A stretch of DNA of 64,000 bases from Geothrix sp. (lineage in GTDB: Bacteria > Acidobacteriota > Holophagae > Holophagales > Holophagaceae). The position numbers were made by a program, and so were the translations under genes. The stretch lies in the NCBI GenBank assembly GCA_030681515.1, contig JAUXSE010000020.1, positions 1-64,000 on the forward strand. Direction: 5' to 3'. Shown here piece by piece: positions 23,794-33,256 of this stretch; position 1 is the stretch's first letter, and each line of letters begins with the position of its first letter. The notes beneath the pieces were generated by a model, which saw nothing but the letters and a program-made list of their open reading frames with translations, made no database searches and was not told where the DNA came from.

Positions 23794-25452
23794 GTGAGTG
23801 ATACGACCTTTGCAGCCCTCGGCTGCAGCGAAGCCCTGCTGGCCGCCCTGGCCAAGCGCGGCTTCGTGACCCCCATGCCCGTGCAGGCGCAGACCATCCA
23901 GCCGGGCCTCGAAGGCCGCGACCTGCTGGTGCAGAGCCGCACCGGTTCAGGCAAGACCCTGGCCTACGGCCTGCCCCTGTTGCAGCGCCTGTCGGAAGAC
24001 CGCCATACCCAGGCTCTGGTTCTCCTGCCCACGCGGGAACTGGCCCAGCAGGTGGGTGCCGAGCTGCACACCCTCGTGCCCAAGCTGCCCATCGCCAACC
24101 TGGTTGGCGGCGTGGCCTACCAGCCCCAGCTCCGGTCCCTGCAGATGGGCGCGCCCGTGGTCGTGGGCACGCCGGGCCGCGTGATGGACCACCTGAATCG
24201 CGGCACCCTGGACCTGAGCCGCGTGACCATGATCGTCCTCGACGAGTGCGACGAGATGCTCAACATGGGCTTCCTCGAAGATGTGGAAACCATCCTCGCC
24301 AAGGTGCCCGCAGGCCCACAGACCTTCCTGTTCTCGGCCACCCTGCCCGCCCCCATCGCGAAGCTCGCCAAGCGGTTCCTCAAGGACCCCGTCCAGATCC
24401 AGTTGGCCGAGGCCGGTGAGCACGCCGTGCACGCCGACATCGCCCACACGCCGGTACTGGCGCCCGATCATCAGCATGTGCGCGCCCTCGTGAACCTGCT
24501 GCTCAAGGATCAGCCCAGCGCCGCGCTGATCTTCACCAAGACCAAGGCCCAGACCGAGGAAGTCGCGGAGGAACTGACGGTCTCAGGCCTGCCCGCGGCC
24601 TTCCTGCACGGCGATCTGGCCCAGGCCACCCGCACCCGCATCCTCGGCCAGTTCAAGGACGGCAAGCTGCGCTACCTGGTGGCCACGGACGTGGCGGCCC
24701 GCGGCCTGGACATCGAGGGTCTCCCCCTCGTCGTGCACATGGGCATCCCCACCCAGCTCGAAAACTACATCCACCGCAGCGGGCGCACGGGCCGCGCCGG
24801 CGCCAAGGGCACCAGCATGGCCCTGGTGGGCTTCAAGGAGAGCCGCATCCTGCTGGCCTGGAGCCGCCGAGGCGGCCTCACCCTCGACTGGCGCGCCGTA
24901 CCCACGCCGGCGGAGATCCGCGAAGCCCAGGCCGCCAAGCTCCTGGACGGCGTCAAGGGCGCCGCCAGCGCCGCCCTGCTCAATCAGGCCACCCAGATGC
25001 TGAAGGACGCCGATCCCGTGCGCCTCGTGGCGGGCCTCCTGGGCCTCGTCCAGGCCGATCAGGCCGCCGGTTTCGACCTGCCCAACGAACCCGAACGCAA
25101 GACCAAGTCCCGCTTCGAGGCCGCCCGCGAACGCAAGGACGGCGGCCCCCGCCCCCAGCGGACCTACGCCGAACGCACCGCCGCCCGTGGTGATTCGCCC
25201 CGCCCCGATTCTGCCTTCTCCAAGACCCGCCCCGACGGCAGCTTCAAGCCCCGGAGCGAGTCCGACGACAAGCCCCGGCCCTACAAGCCCAGGACCGATA
25301 CCCCGGCCCCACCCAAGAAGGTCTGGGAGGACCGCCCCGGCTCCAAGGCCGCCACCGCCGATACCCCGCGCCCCTGGAAGCCCAGCACCACCAAGAAGCC
25401 CGCGGCGAAGTTCGCGGATGATCGCCCCGCGAAGCCCTGGAAGAAGAAATAG
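23794..25452 (+). CDS. DEAD-box (DECD) RNA helicase with basic C-terminal tail
   Basis: 552-residue helicase: Q-motif region FAALGCSEALLAALAKRGFVTPMPVQ, motif I SRTGSGKT (about 49-56), Ia PTRELAQQ, Ib TPGRVMDH, motif II DECDEM (DECD instead of DEAD), motif III FSATLP, motif VI HRSGRTGRAG (about 327-336). After about residue 425 comes a low-complexity tail rich in Arg, Lys, Pro and Asp (KPRPYKPRTDTPAPPKK), likely to bind RNA. Roles of relatives: ribosome assembly, mRNA decay, cold adaptation. GTG start behind GGGAGA. A 19-bp hairpin ends the gene. Confidence 0.94.
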   Translation: MSDTTFAALGCSEALLAALAKRGFVTPMPVQAQTIQPGLEGRDLLVQSRTGSGKTLAYGLPLLQRLSEDRHTQALVLLPTRELAQQVGAELHTLVPKLPIANLVGGVAYQPQLRSLQMGAPVVVGTPGRVMDHLNRGTLDLSRVTMIVLDECDEMLNMGFLEDVETILAKVPAGPQTFLFSATLPAPIAKLAKRFLKDPVQIQLAEAGEHAVHADIAHTPVLAPDHQHVRALVNLLLKDQPSAALIFTKTKAQTEEVAEELTVSGLPAAFLHGDLAQATRTRILGQFKDGKLRYLVATDVAARGLDIEGLPLVVHMGIPTQLENYIHRSGRTGRAGAKGTSMALVGFKESRILLAWSRRGGLTLDWRAVPTPAEIREAQAAKLLDGVKGAASAALLNQATQMLKDADPVRLVAGLLGLVQADQAAGFDLPNEPERKTKSRFEAARERKDGGPRPQRTYAERTAARGDSPRPDSAFSKTRPDGSFKPRSESDDKPRPYKPRTDTPAPPKKVWEDRPGSKAATADTPRPWKPSTTKKPAAKFADDRPAKPWKKK

Positions 25453-25469
25453 GGTTCTTCTCTTTCTAT

Positions 25470-25511
25470 CTCCAAAACGAAGGGCGCCGCTTGGCGCCCT
25501 TCGTTTTGGAG
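25470..25511. terminator. Bidirectional terminator, 19-bp perfect stem
   Basis: Arms 25470-25488 and 25493-25511 are exact reverse complements around loop GCTT. The stem has GGGCGCC at the loop and AAAACG/CGTTTT at the base, so it gives a T-tract on both strands. It lies between the convergent helicase and PBP1A genes and can terminate both. Confidence 0.9.
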
Positions 25512-25526
25512 CAAGCGTAAGCCCCC

Positions 25527-28010
25527 TTACCCGTTCGGATCCGTAGCATTCAAATCCACCGGCTTGGCTTCCTCCACCACCGGGGGCCTCCCCCACACGC
25601 GGTTCTCCACGGGCTGGGTGTTGGCCTTGTCCCGGGCTTCTTTCACCTTCTGGATGGCTTCGGCATCGCTGCCGGATTTGGGCACGGTGCCGGGCTTGAA
25701 GGCGAGGTGCAGCACCCGGTCCGTGGTGGCGGAGGTGGCCAGCAGGCCTGTGTAGCGGTCAATGTCCGCCCACTCCATGCCCTCGGGAGGCTGGAACTCC
25801 TCCCGCGGGGTCGTGGGCAGGGCGGCCTTCATGAAATCAATCCAGATGGGCAGGGCCACCTTGGCGCCATCCGCGCCCTTGAAGATGGTCTTCTTTTCGT
25901 CAAGACCCACCCACACGCCGCAGACGATGCGCGTGGAGAAGCCGATGAACCAGGCGTCGGTGTGATCGTCCGTGGTGCCGGTCTTGCCCGCGATGGGCCA
26001 CTGCAGCTCCGCGCCCGCCCGGGCGCCGGTGCCCGCGTAGGCGACACCCTGCAGGCACTGGATGAGCTGGAAGGTGCTCTGGGGATCCAGCACCTGCTCG
26101 GTGGCGGCGCCCCCGTGGCTTTCCAGCACGCGGCCGTTGCGGTCCGCCACCTTCTTGATGAAGAAGGGCGGGGGCGACTGGAGCCCGCCGTTGGCGAGGG
26201 TGGCGTAGCCCCGCACCATCTCCTTCAGCGTCAGATCGGCGGAGCCCAGGGCCATGCTGGGGTACGGCGGGATGCTCCCGGTGATGCCGCACTTCCGGGC
26301 GAAATCAATGACGTTCATGACGCCCGTCTCTTCGAGGGTGCGCACGGCCGGGACATTGCGCGAATCCCGCAGGGCCTCCCAGATGGGGATGGGGCCCCAG
26401 AAATCGCGCTCGTAGTTCTTGGGCTCGTAGGGCTTCACTCCGGACCTGAGCGGCTTGAAGTCGGAGGTGCCGTCCGGGTACGTGACCGTGAGGAAGTCCA
26501 CGGTGTCCAGGAACCGCGTCGGCACGTCCTCGACCAGGGTGGCGGGCGTCTTCCCGGCGGTGAAGGCGGCGCCGTAGACATAGGCCTTCATGGTGGATCC
26601 CACCTGGCGCAGGGCCTGGGTGGCGCGGTTGAACTTGGACCGGTTGAAGTCGTAGCCGCCCACCATGGCGCGGATCTCGCCGGACTTCGGATCCACGGCC
26701 ATCAGGGCCCCCTCCACCTGGGGATCCTGATCCAGCTCCAGGGTCTTCGGCGTGCCGTCCTCCGCGGTCTTCACGGTGAACAGGGGCGCCGCGCCGCGCG
26801 GAAGCAGCTTCTGGATGCCTCTTCCCGCCCAGGCGAAGGCGATTTCGGGCACCTCCAGCTGCACCTTGCCGATGCGCACCAGAGCCTTGCCGCCCTTCCA
26901 TCCGAGGATCACGCCGCGCACGCTGTCGCCGATTTCGAAGTAGCGCTTCCACCCGTTCAGCTGGGTCGTTTCGGGATCCGTCACGAACTGCACCGCCTCC
27001 TTGCGGAAGCCCCGCCGGCGGTCCACGGTCTTGAGGCCGGCGCGGACCGCGTCGTTGGCGGCCTCCTGCCAGAAGCTGTCCACGGTGGTGGTGACCACCA
27101 GCCCCCCGTTCAGCACCTGTTCGCGGCCGTACTTTTCATAGAGGTACTTCCGCACCTCCTCCACCACATAGGGCGCCACGGCCTCTTCGCGGGCATTCTC
27201 GCGGGCCAGACGGATGGGCTTTTCGATCAGGAGGCTGGCCTCCTGGGGCTTCAGGTAGTCCTCCTTGACCATCCGGATCAGGACATGGTTCCGCCGCGAC
27301 TTCGCCGCGGCGCGGGACTTGGGATCAGGATTGTAGGGGTTGTACCAGTTCGGGCTCTGGACCAGGCCCGCCAGCAGGGCGCACTCCTCGGGCAGCAGTT
27401 GGGGCGCGCTCTTCCCGAAGTAGAACTCCGCCGCGGCCTCGATGCCGTAGCGTCCACCGCCGAAGTACACCTCGTTCGCGTACATCTCCATGATCTGCTT
27501 CTTGGAGTAGGCCTTCTCCAGCTTGCGGGCGAGGATGATCTCCTTCAGCTTCCGGTCGAGGCGTATCTGCCGCTTGGCCGTCACCGTCCGGATGAGCTGC
27601 ATGGTGAGCGTGGACGCGCCTTCGCGGCGGCGGCCGAGACTGGTGACGAAATTCCAGCCCGAGCGGGCGACGCCGCGGGCCGAGATGCCGCTGTGGTTCC
27701 AGAAATCCGTATCCTCCGTGGCCACCAGGGCATTGACGAAGGCCCTGGGGATATCGCCGTAGGGAATCACGACGCGGTGTTCCTCGGCGAAGATGCCGAT
27801 GACGTTGCCACTCTGATCCAGCACCTTGGTGATGGTCTTGGGCACGCGGAGGGCGAACAGCGTGAGGAAGCCGTCGGCATCGCGGGACATGATGGACCAG
27901 GACACGGCGAGGGTGATGGCCCCCGCGGTGGCGAGCGCCGCGAAGGCCAGGAGGGCGCGCCGGATCCAATATCGGGTGCGCGAAGAAGGGGAACTCAGCA
28001 TGGAAGCCAT
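25527..28010 (-). CDS. mrcA: Penicillin-binding protein 1A (bifunctional transglycosylase/transpeptidase)
   Basis: 827-residue class A PBP that polymerises and cross-links peptidoglycan in the periplasm. It has an N-terminal transmembrane anchor (about 18-38). In the GT51 domain, the catalytic Glu is in NALVATEDTDFWNHSGI (about 92-108), with GASTLTMQLIR and KLEKAYSKKQIMEMY following. The transpeptidase domain carries the Ser in VGSTMKAYVYGAAF (SxxK), SRN, and KTGTT near residue 675. An OB-like insert lies between the two. The C-terminus has a Pro/Lys-rich end. ATG 28010 or 27999 may be used. Divergent from nadK with 28 bases between. Confidence 0.95.
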   Translation of the reverse strand: MASMLSSPSSRTRYWIRRALLAFAALATAGAITLAVSWSIMSRDADGFLTLFALRVPKTITKVLDQSGNVIGIFAEEHRVVIPYGDIPRAFVNALVATEDTDFWNHSGISARGVARSGWNFVTSLGRRREGASTLTMQLIRTVTAKRQIRLDRKLKEIILARKLEKAYSKKQIMEMYANEVYFGGGRYGIEAAAEFYFGKSAPQLLPEECALLAGLVQSPNWYNPYNPDPKSRAAAKSRRNHVLIRMVKEDYLKPQEASLLIEKPIRLARENAREEAVAPYVVEEVRKYLYEKYGREQVLNGGLVVTTTVDSFWQEAANDAVRAGLKTVDRRRGFRKEAVQFVTDPETTQLNGWKRYFEIGDSVRGVILGWKGGKALVRIGKVQLEVPEIAFAWAGRGIQKLLPRGAAPLFTVKTAEDGTPKTLELDQDPQVEGALMAVDPKSGEIRAMVGGYDFNRSKFNRATQALRQVGSTMKAYVYGAAFTAGKTPATLVEDVPTRFLDTVDFLTVTYPDGTSDFKPLRSGVKPYEPKNYERDFWGPIPIWEALRDSRNVPAVRTLEETGVMNVIDFARKCGITGSIPPYPSMALGSADLTLKEMVRGYATLANGGLQSPPPFFIKKVADRNGRVLESHGGAATEQVLDPQSTFQLIQCLQGVAYAGTGARAGAELQWPIAGKTGTTDDHTDAWFIGFSTRIVCGVWVGLDEKKTIFKGADGAKVALPIWIDFMKAALPTTPREEFQPPEGMEWADIDRYTGLLATSATTDRVLHLAFKPGTVPKSGSDAEAIQKVKEARDKANTQPVENRVWGRPPVVEEAKPVDLNATDPNG

Positions 28011-28038
28011 CGGCCAAGGATAGCGTTAGAGTTATCCC

Positions 28039-28917
28039 ATGTCTCAGCGCCTGATCCTCGTGGCCAAGGTCAAGTCCCCGCACCTGGGTTCCACCCTGCG
28101 CGAAGCATTGCCGGTGTTCCTGGACCGCGGCTGGACCGTCACGGCGGAACCCGGCCTCGAAGAGGCCTGGGATCAGGCGGGGCTCGATCCAGGGCGGCTG
28201 GACATTGATCTGAACCTGGGCACCAGCGAGGCGCCGGCCGACCTCTGCCTGGTGCTCGGAGGGGACGGCACCCTGCTCTACGCGGCCCGCCGGGTGGGCC
28301 TGCGTGGCACGCCCATCCTGGGCATCAACCTGGGCTCCCTGGGCTTCCTCACGGCCCACCCCGTCTCCGGGGCCCACGCAGCCGTGGAGGCCTTCCTCAC
28401 CGGAACCCTGGTCCCGGATGTGCGCCCCATGCTGGAGGCCGAGCTCTGGCGCCAGGGTTTTCTCCTGGCCCGTCACACCGTGCTGAACGACGCCGTCCTC
28501 GCCAAGGGCGCCATGGCCCGCATCATGGACATGCGCCTGAGGGTGGGGGACCAGGATGCCGGGCCCATGAAGGCGGACGGGCTCATCGTGGCCACCCCCA
28601 CCGGGTCCACGGCCTACGCCCTGTCCGCGGGGGGGCCCATCGTGCACCCCAGCCTCGAAGCCTTCGTCATCGCCCCCATCTGCCCCCACACCCTCACCCT
28701 GCGCCCCTCGGTGGTGCCCTCTTCGCGCCCCATCACCATCACCCTGGTGGACGCCGAGGACGCCTATCTCACGCTGGACGGCCAGGTGGGCCACCGGGTG
28801 CTGCCCGGCGACCAGGTGCGGCTCAGCCAGGCCGAGGCCCGGATCACCCTGCTCCAGCGGCCCGGAATGGATTTCTTCGCCCTGCTGCAGCAGAAGCTGC
28901 ACTGGGGGGATCGGTAG
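28039..28917 (+). CDS. nadK: NAD kinase
   Basis: 292-residue enzyme that makes NADP+ from NAD+ and ATP. Family motifs: LVLGGDGTLLYAARR (about 73-87), GINLGSLGFLT (about 95-105), HTVLNDAVLAKG (about 150-161), VATPTGSTAYALSAGGPIVHP (about 189-209) with the NAD-binding region, and LDGQVGH near the C-terminus. Length is normal. It precedes the oxoacid oxidoreductase operon by 147 bases with no gene between. Confidence 0.96.
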   Translation: MSQRLILVAKVKSPHLGSTLREALPVFLDRGWTVTAEPGLEEAWDQAGLDPGRLDIDLNLGTSEAPADLCLVLGGDGTLLYAARRVGLRGTPILGINLGSLGFLTAHPVSGAHAAVEAFLTGTLVPDVRPMLEAELWRQGFLLARHTVLNDAVLAKGAMARIMDMRLRVGDQDAGPMKADGLIVATPTGSTAYALSAGGPIVHPSLEAFVIAPICPHTLTLRPSVVPSSRPITITLVDAEDAYLTLDGQVGHRVLPGDQVRLSQAEARITLLQRPGMDFFALLQQKLHWGDR

Positions 28918-29064
28918 TCTGACCATAGACCGCCGGGCCTGTGTGTCGTTCCGGGCCATCTGGTCGGCGGTGGTCTGCACCAGTCTCCGCATGTGACCCC
29001 AGGCACACGGGGCCAGGGGGACACTTCACCCCAGGTAGGACCTGCGTCCCTGCATGGAGGCCCC

Positions 29065-30465
29065 ATGGCCCTCAAAGAACGACCGAAACCCTTCCTTCTT
29101 CCCGAGTACTGCAAGGGCTGCGGCCGGTGTCTCGACGCCTGCGCCAAGGATTGCATCACGCTCAGTGATCAGATCAATCCGCTGACGGGTCTGGTGCCCG
29201 TGGAACTGGACCTGACCAACTGCAATGCCTGCGGCCTGTGCATGGATGCCTGCCCCGAGCCCTACGGCCTGCGCCCGGCCCACGAGGGCGAGATCCAGGA
29301 CTTCGAGCTGGAGGATCCCGCCAAGCTCTTCGGCGTGAAGCCCAGCGACGCCCCCGTGCCCGTGGACATCCCCAACGAAATCCTGCCCCTGCCCCGCACG
29401 GAGCCTCTGGTCATCAAGGGCACCTACGCCTCGGCCCTGGGCGCCCTGCTGGCGGGCTGCCGCCATGTCTATGGCTACCCCATCACGCCCTCCACCGAAG
29501 GCGCCGAGCTGATGGCGAAGTTCCTGCCCAAGCTGGATGGCACCTTCATCCAGGCCGTGAGCGAAGTGGCCACGGTGAACATGATGTACGGCACCGCGGG
29601 CGCGGGCCTGCCCACCATGACCTTCACCTCGTCCCCGGGCTTCAGCCTGATGCTGGAGGGCGTCTCCTACATGATCGGCGCCGAGCTGCCGGGCGTCTTC
29701 GTGGACATCATGCGCGGCGGACCGGGCCTCGGCAACATCGCCCCCGAGCAGTCCGATATCAAGCTGGCCTGCCACGGACTGGGCCATGGAAACACGCAGG
29801 CCCTGGTGCTGGCGCCTTCCACCCCGCAGGAAATGCTGGACCTCACCATCCTGGCCTTCGAGCTGAGCTTCAAATACCGCAACCCGGTGGTCATCCTCGG
29901 GGACGGCTACCTGGGCCAGATGACCGGCAAGGTCCAGCTGCCGGATTCCATGATCAAGCCCGGCATCCCCAAGTGGGCGGTCTACGGTGATGCCATGCAC
30001 CGCAGGAACCTCATCACCTCGATCTTCCTCACGGAGGCGGATCTCGAGGCCCACAATGTCCACCTCAACGCCAAGTACGCCGCCATGCAGGTGGAGGCCC
30101 GGTCCGAGTCCTACCTCTGCGACGATGCCGAGGTGGTGCTCATCGCCTGCAATACCCCGGCCCGCACGGCCAAGGGCGCCGTGCAGGAGCTTCGGCAGCA
30201 GGGCATCAAGGCCGGCCTCTTCCGGCCCATCACCCTTTGGCCCTTCCCGGTGGAGGATCTGAAGGAGGCCATCCGCGGCGCCGAGCGCATGGTGGTGGTC
30301 GAGGCCAGTGCCGGCCAGCTGGAGGACGAGGTCCGCCTCGCCCTCAGCAAGGCGGGGGTCCGTGTGTTCCCCGAATTCGAATCCGTCCGCCGCATGGGCG
30401 GCATCCTGCCCCAGCAGAGCGAAATCATGGCCCAGGTGCTGGGAAAGAAGGAGGTCCGCGCATGA
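29065..30465 (+). CDS. vorB: 2-oxoacid:ferredoxin oxidoreductase, fused ferredoxin (delta) and alpha subunit (VorB/KorA type)
   Basis: 466-residue fusion. Residues about 10-65 are a two-cluster ferredoxin: CKGCGRCLDACAKDC and CNACGLCMDACPEPYG; the second motif has Glu-Pro-Tyr where a Cys-Pro often stands. Residues about 110-460 are the pyrimidine-binding alpha chain (VYGYPITPSTEGAE, SGEV-like AVSEVATVNMMYGTAGAG, RGGPGLGNIAPEQSD). With the next gene it oxidises a 2-oxoacid (branched-chain 2-oxoacid, 2-oxoglutarate or similar) to acyl-CoA, reducing ferredoxin. ATG 29065 lies five bases after GGAGG. It overlaps the next gene by four bases. Confidence 0.9.
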   Translation: MALKERPKPFLLPEYCKGCGRCLDACAKDCITLSDQINPLTGLVPVELDLTNCNACGLCMDACPEPYGLRPAHEGEIQDFELEDPAKLFGVKPSDAPVPVDIPNEILPLPRTEPLVIKGTYASALGALLAGCRHVYGYPITPSTEGAELMAKFLPKLDGTFIQAVSEVATVNMMYGTAGAGLPTMTFTSSPGFSLMLEGVSYMIGAELPGVFVDIMRGGPGLGNIAPEQSDIKLACHGLGHGNTQALVLAPSTPQEMLDLTILAFELSFKYRNPVVILGDGYLGQMTGKVQLPDSMIKPGIPKWAVYGDAMHRRNLITSIFLTEADLEAHNVHLNAKYAAMQVEARSESYLCDDAEVVLIACNTPARTAKGAVQELRQQGIKAGLFRPITLWPFPVEDLKEAIRGAERMVVVEASAGQLEDEVRLALSKAGVRVFPEFESVRRMGGILPQQSEIMAQVLGKKEVRA

Positions 30466-31892
30466 GCAAGGCCAGCGTCTTCTACGACAAGTTCGAGCGC
30501 CACTCCCACGGAGAGGGCCTCAAGGGCCACGCCACCCACTACTGCCCCGGCTGCGGCCACGGCCTCGCCCACAAGTACCTGGCCGATGCCATTGACGAGC
30601 TGGGCATCCAGGACCGCACCGTGGCCATCAGCCCCGTGGGCTGCTCCGTATTCCTCTACTACTACTTTGATGTGGGCAACAGCCAGGCCGCCCACGGCCG
30701 TGCCTCCGTGGTCGCTCTCGGCCACAAGTTCGCCAACCCCGAAAGCGTCGTCATCAGCTACCAGGGCGACGGCGACCTGGCCTCCATCGGTCTCGCCGAA
30801 ACCATCGCCACGGCCCAGCTCGGCGCTCCCATCACCGTCATCTTCATCAACAACGCCATCTACGGCATGACCGGCGGCCAGATGGCCCCCACCACGCTGA
30901 TGGGCCAGACCAGTTCCACCAGCCCCGCGGGCCGGAATCAGTACAACGGCCAGCCCATGAAGATGGCCGAGATCATCGCCGGCCTCGATGGCCCCGTCTA
31001 TGTGGAGCGGGTGGCCCTCTACGACGCCAAACAGCGCATCAAGGCCAAGAAGGCCATCCAGAAGGGCCTCAAGCTCCAGATGGAAGGGCGTGGCTACTCC
31101 TTCATCGAGGTGCTGGCCGAATGCCCCACCCACCTGAAGATGAGCCCTGAAGAGACCGAGAAGTGGGTCAAGGAGAGCATGGAGCCGGTCTACCCCCTCG
31201 GCGTGAAGAAGGACCTCACCGTGGATCCCTGGTTCAAGCTGAACCCTCCCTCCTTCCAGGGCGAAAAGCTGCTCAGCCTGGCTGGCGCGACCTATGAACA
31301 CCCCGTGCGCGCCTGCGAAGGCTTCCCCACGCACCTCGCGCCCCATGACATCTCGCTGAAGCTCGCGGGCTCCGGCGGCGATGGCGCCCAGACCGCGGCC
31401 ATGCTCATCGCCCGCGCGGCCATCAACGAGGGCTTCGACGCCACCCACATCCCCAGCTACGGCCCCGAAAGCCGCGGCGGCACCTCCTACGCCGACGTGC
31501 ATGTGGCCGAGGACGAGGTGCTCAATCCCGGATCCCCCGATCCGCAGGTGCTCATCGCCTTCAATGCCCCCAGCCTCGCCAAGTTCGGTCCCACGGTCCG
31601 CAAGGGCGGCTACGTGATCTACGACAGCTCCGTGGTGACCGACCCCCCCGTGCTGGATCCCAGCATCCAGGTCTTCCCCGTGCCCTTCACGGGCATCGCC
31701 ACCGACCTGGGCAAGGCCGTGGTGAAGAACATCGTGGCCCTGGGGGCCCTCCAGGCCGCCACGAACATCTTCCCCAAGGACACCTTTCTCACGGCCATCC
31801 GCGTGGCCCTGAAGGACAAGTGCGCCCTGATCCCCCTCAACGAAGAAGCCTTCGCCTGGGGCATCAAGTCCGTGGAAGCCCTCTCAAACTGA
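30462..31892 (+). CDS. vorA: 2-oxoacid:ferredoxin oxidoreductase, fused beta (TPP) and gamma subunits
   Basis: 476-residue fusion. Residues about 1-265 are the thiamine-diphosphate beta subunit: HYCPGCGHGLAHKYLA (about 27-42), the TPP/Mg motif region ISYQGDGDLASIGLAET (about 98-114) and NNAIYGMTGGQMAPTT. Residues about 285-476 are the gamma subunit: LAGSGGDGAQTAAMLIARAA and PSYGPESRGGTSYADVHV. Separate genes encode these parts in many organisms; here two fused genes make the whole enzyme. The beta chain lacks extra cluster cysteines, so electrons must leave through the ferredoxin domain of the partner. The exact 2-oxoacid is not determined by sequence. Confidence 0.9.
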   Translation: MSKASVFYDKFERHSHGEGLKGHATHYCPGCGHGLAHKYLADAIDELGIQDRTVAISPVGCSVFLYYYFDVGNSQAAHGRASVVALGHKFANPESVVISYQGDGDLASIGLAETIATAQLGAPITVIFINNAIYGMTGGQMAPTTLMGQTSSTSPAGRNQYNGQPMKMAEIIAGLDGPVYVERVALYDAKQRIKAKKAIQKGLKLQMEGRGYSFIEVLAECPTHLKMSPEETEKWVKESMEPVYPLGVKKDLTVDPWFKLNPPSFQGEKLLSLAGATYEHPVRACEGFPTHLAPHDISLKLAGSGGDGAQTAAMLIARAAINEGFDATHIPSYGPESRGGTSYADVHVAEDEVLNPGSPDPQVLIAFNAPSLAKFGPTVRKGGYVIYDSSVVTDPPVLDPSIQVFPVPFTGIATDLGKAVVKNIVALGALQAATNIFPKDTFLTAIRVALKDKCALIPLNEEAFAWGIKSVEALSN

Positions 31893-31909
31893 TTCACCAC
31901 GGAGTAACC

Positions 31910-32173
31910 ATGACGGATACCGCCATCCAGACCACCCTCAACCACGAGGAATGGAAGATCGTCATGGCCCTCCGGGAGATTCCGGACAGCCCCCTCCGCA
32001 CGAAAGTCTCCGGCCTCCTGGCCGAGCTGGTGCGCTTCATCCAGCAGCCCCGCTGCCTGGGGATGCAGAGCGATGGCTTCCCCTGCGGCACCCCCCACAC
32101 CAGCTGCGAAGAATGCCAGCACATGCTGAAAGTGCTCGATGATCTCGCGGCGAGAGTGCCAGTTCAGGACTAG
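31910..32173 (+). CDS. Small Cys-rich protein in the oxidoreductase operon
   Basis: 87-residue soluble protein, ATG 31910 preceded by GGAG. The C-terminal half has C-x9-C-x6-C-x2-C-x2-H (CLGMQSDGFPCGTPHTSCEEC, residues about 50-70), a possible metal site. The N-terminal half is helical (HEEWKIVMALREIPDSPLRTKVSGLLAELVRFI). It lies 17 bases after the oxidoreductase beta/gamma gene and is probably co-transcribed. I do not recognise the family. A metallochaperone, cluster-assembly helper or small regulator of the enzyme is possible but unproven. Confidence 0.7.
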   Translation: MTDTAIQTTLNHEEWKIVMALREIPDSPLRTKVSGLLAELVRFIQQPRCLGMQSDGFPCGTPHTSCEECQHMLKVLDDLAARVPVQD

Positions 32174-32239
32174 GCCTCCGGAAGCCAGCCAGGCTAGGAT
32201 GGGGTTTTTCGGTTCACCGACTCCCAGAGAGGCCGCCCC

Positions 32240-33016
32240 ATGAGCTGGATGACCAGTCCCGAGGCCTGGATTGCCCTTTTGACGCTGACGGTCCTCGAGA
32301 TCGTCCTGGGCATCGACAACATCATCTTCATCTCGATCCTGGCCGGGAGGCTCCCCGCAGAGAAGCAGGCGAAGGCCCGGCAGACTGGCCTGCTGCTCGC
32401 GATGGGCATGCGCATCCTGCTGCTCATATCCATCGCATGGATCGTGAGGCTCACGAATCCCCTGTTCCAGATCCTGGGGCACGGCTTCTCGGGGCGGGAT
32501 CTCATCCTGCTCGGCGGCGGACTCTTCCTGATCGCCAAGGCGACGCATGAGATCCACCACAAACTCGAGGGCATCGAAGGCGAATCCGTGAAGAAGATCG
32601 CCCCGTCGTTCTCCGGAGTGTTGATCCAGATCATGCTGCTCGACATCGTCTTCTCCCTGGATTCAGTGATCACCGCCGTCGGCATGGCCCGGGACCTGGG
32701 AGTCATGGTCACCGCGGTCATCATCTCCGTCGGTGTGATGATGCTGGCCGCCAAGCCCATCGGCGATTTCGTCGAGACCCACCCGACGCTGAAGATCCTC
32801 GCCCTCAGCTTCCTGCTCCTCATCGGCACCACGCTCGTGGGTGAGGGGACCGGAATGCACATCCCCAAGGGCTATGTCTACTTCGCGATGGCCTTCTCCC
32901 TGCTGGTCGAGATGCTGAACCTGCGGCTGAGGGCCGAGACGAAACCGGTCCACCTGCACTCCGAGTGGATCGAAGCGCCCGGCAAGACCACGCCCCCCTC
33001 TGAAAGCAGGCCCTAG
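32240..33016 (+). CDS. terC: TerC family integral membrane protein
   Basis: 258-residue polytopic protein with about seven hydrophobic segments. The family signature VLEIVLGIDNIIFISILAGRLP (about 18-39) and the internal repeat LLDIVFSLDSVITAVGMA (about 133-150) carry the conserved Asp residues in membrane. TerC/Alx/MeeY-type proteins are linked to manganese export and metal handling around secretion, and to tellurite resistance. The stop codon TAG (33014-33016) lies inside the CTAG that begins the structured element. No other ter genes are near. Confidence 0.92.
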   Translation: MSWMTSPEAWIALLTLTVLEIVLGIDNIIFISILAGRLPAEKQAKARQTGLLLAMGMRILLLISIAWIVRLTNPLFQILGHGFSGRDLILLGGGLFLIAKATHEIHHKLEGIEGESVKKIAPSFSGVLIQIMLLDIVFSLDSVITAVGMARDLGVMVTAVIISVGVMMLAAKPIGDFVETHPTLKILALSFLLLIGTTLVGEGTGMHIPKGYVYFAMAFSLLVEMLNLRLRAETKPVHLHSEWIEAPGKTTPPSESRP

Positions 33017-33256
33017 AGCGACATCCCCTAAGTTCCTTGAATTAACTTTTTGCTGGGGATGTCGCACTTCCCCTGACCAACGCGTGCGTTGGCCAGGATC
33101 TATGGACATGGGGGCAAGCCCCCTTTGGTGCCCGAAAAGCCATGCTTTTCGGGCTGTCACCCCTCGGGGGCGCCATGCCGCGCCCCCGAACCCCCGGCAA
33201 GTGGCGCGTCTCGGAGTGCCGAAACTATTCAAGACACTTCGGGGACGCGCCACTAG
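33013..33256 (+). mobile_element. CTAG-bounded structured non-coding element, copy 1 (244 bp)
   Basis: Six successive perfect hairpins fill the whole interval: 33018-33028/33055-33065 (11 bp, 26-base loop), 33077-33083/33086-33092, 33110-33115/33118-33123, 33131-33140/33144-33153, 33164-33173/33180-33189, and 33200-33210/33244-33254 (11 bp, 33-base loop). CTAG stands at both outer ends (33013-33016, 33253-33256), and these supply the TAG stop codons of terC and of truB. The interior contains GGGCTGTCACCCC (33151-33163), shared exactly with copy 2 at 54062-54265. There is no open frame of note. Confidence 0.85.

Noticed and set aside
33013-33256. Tandem Rho-independent terminators between terC and truB
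   Set aside because: The hairpins are not followed by T-runs, they include 26-33 base loops, and the same order recurs at 54062-54265, so a single structured element explains it better.
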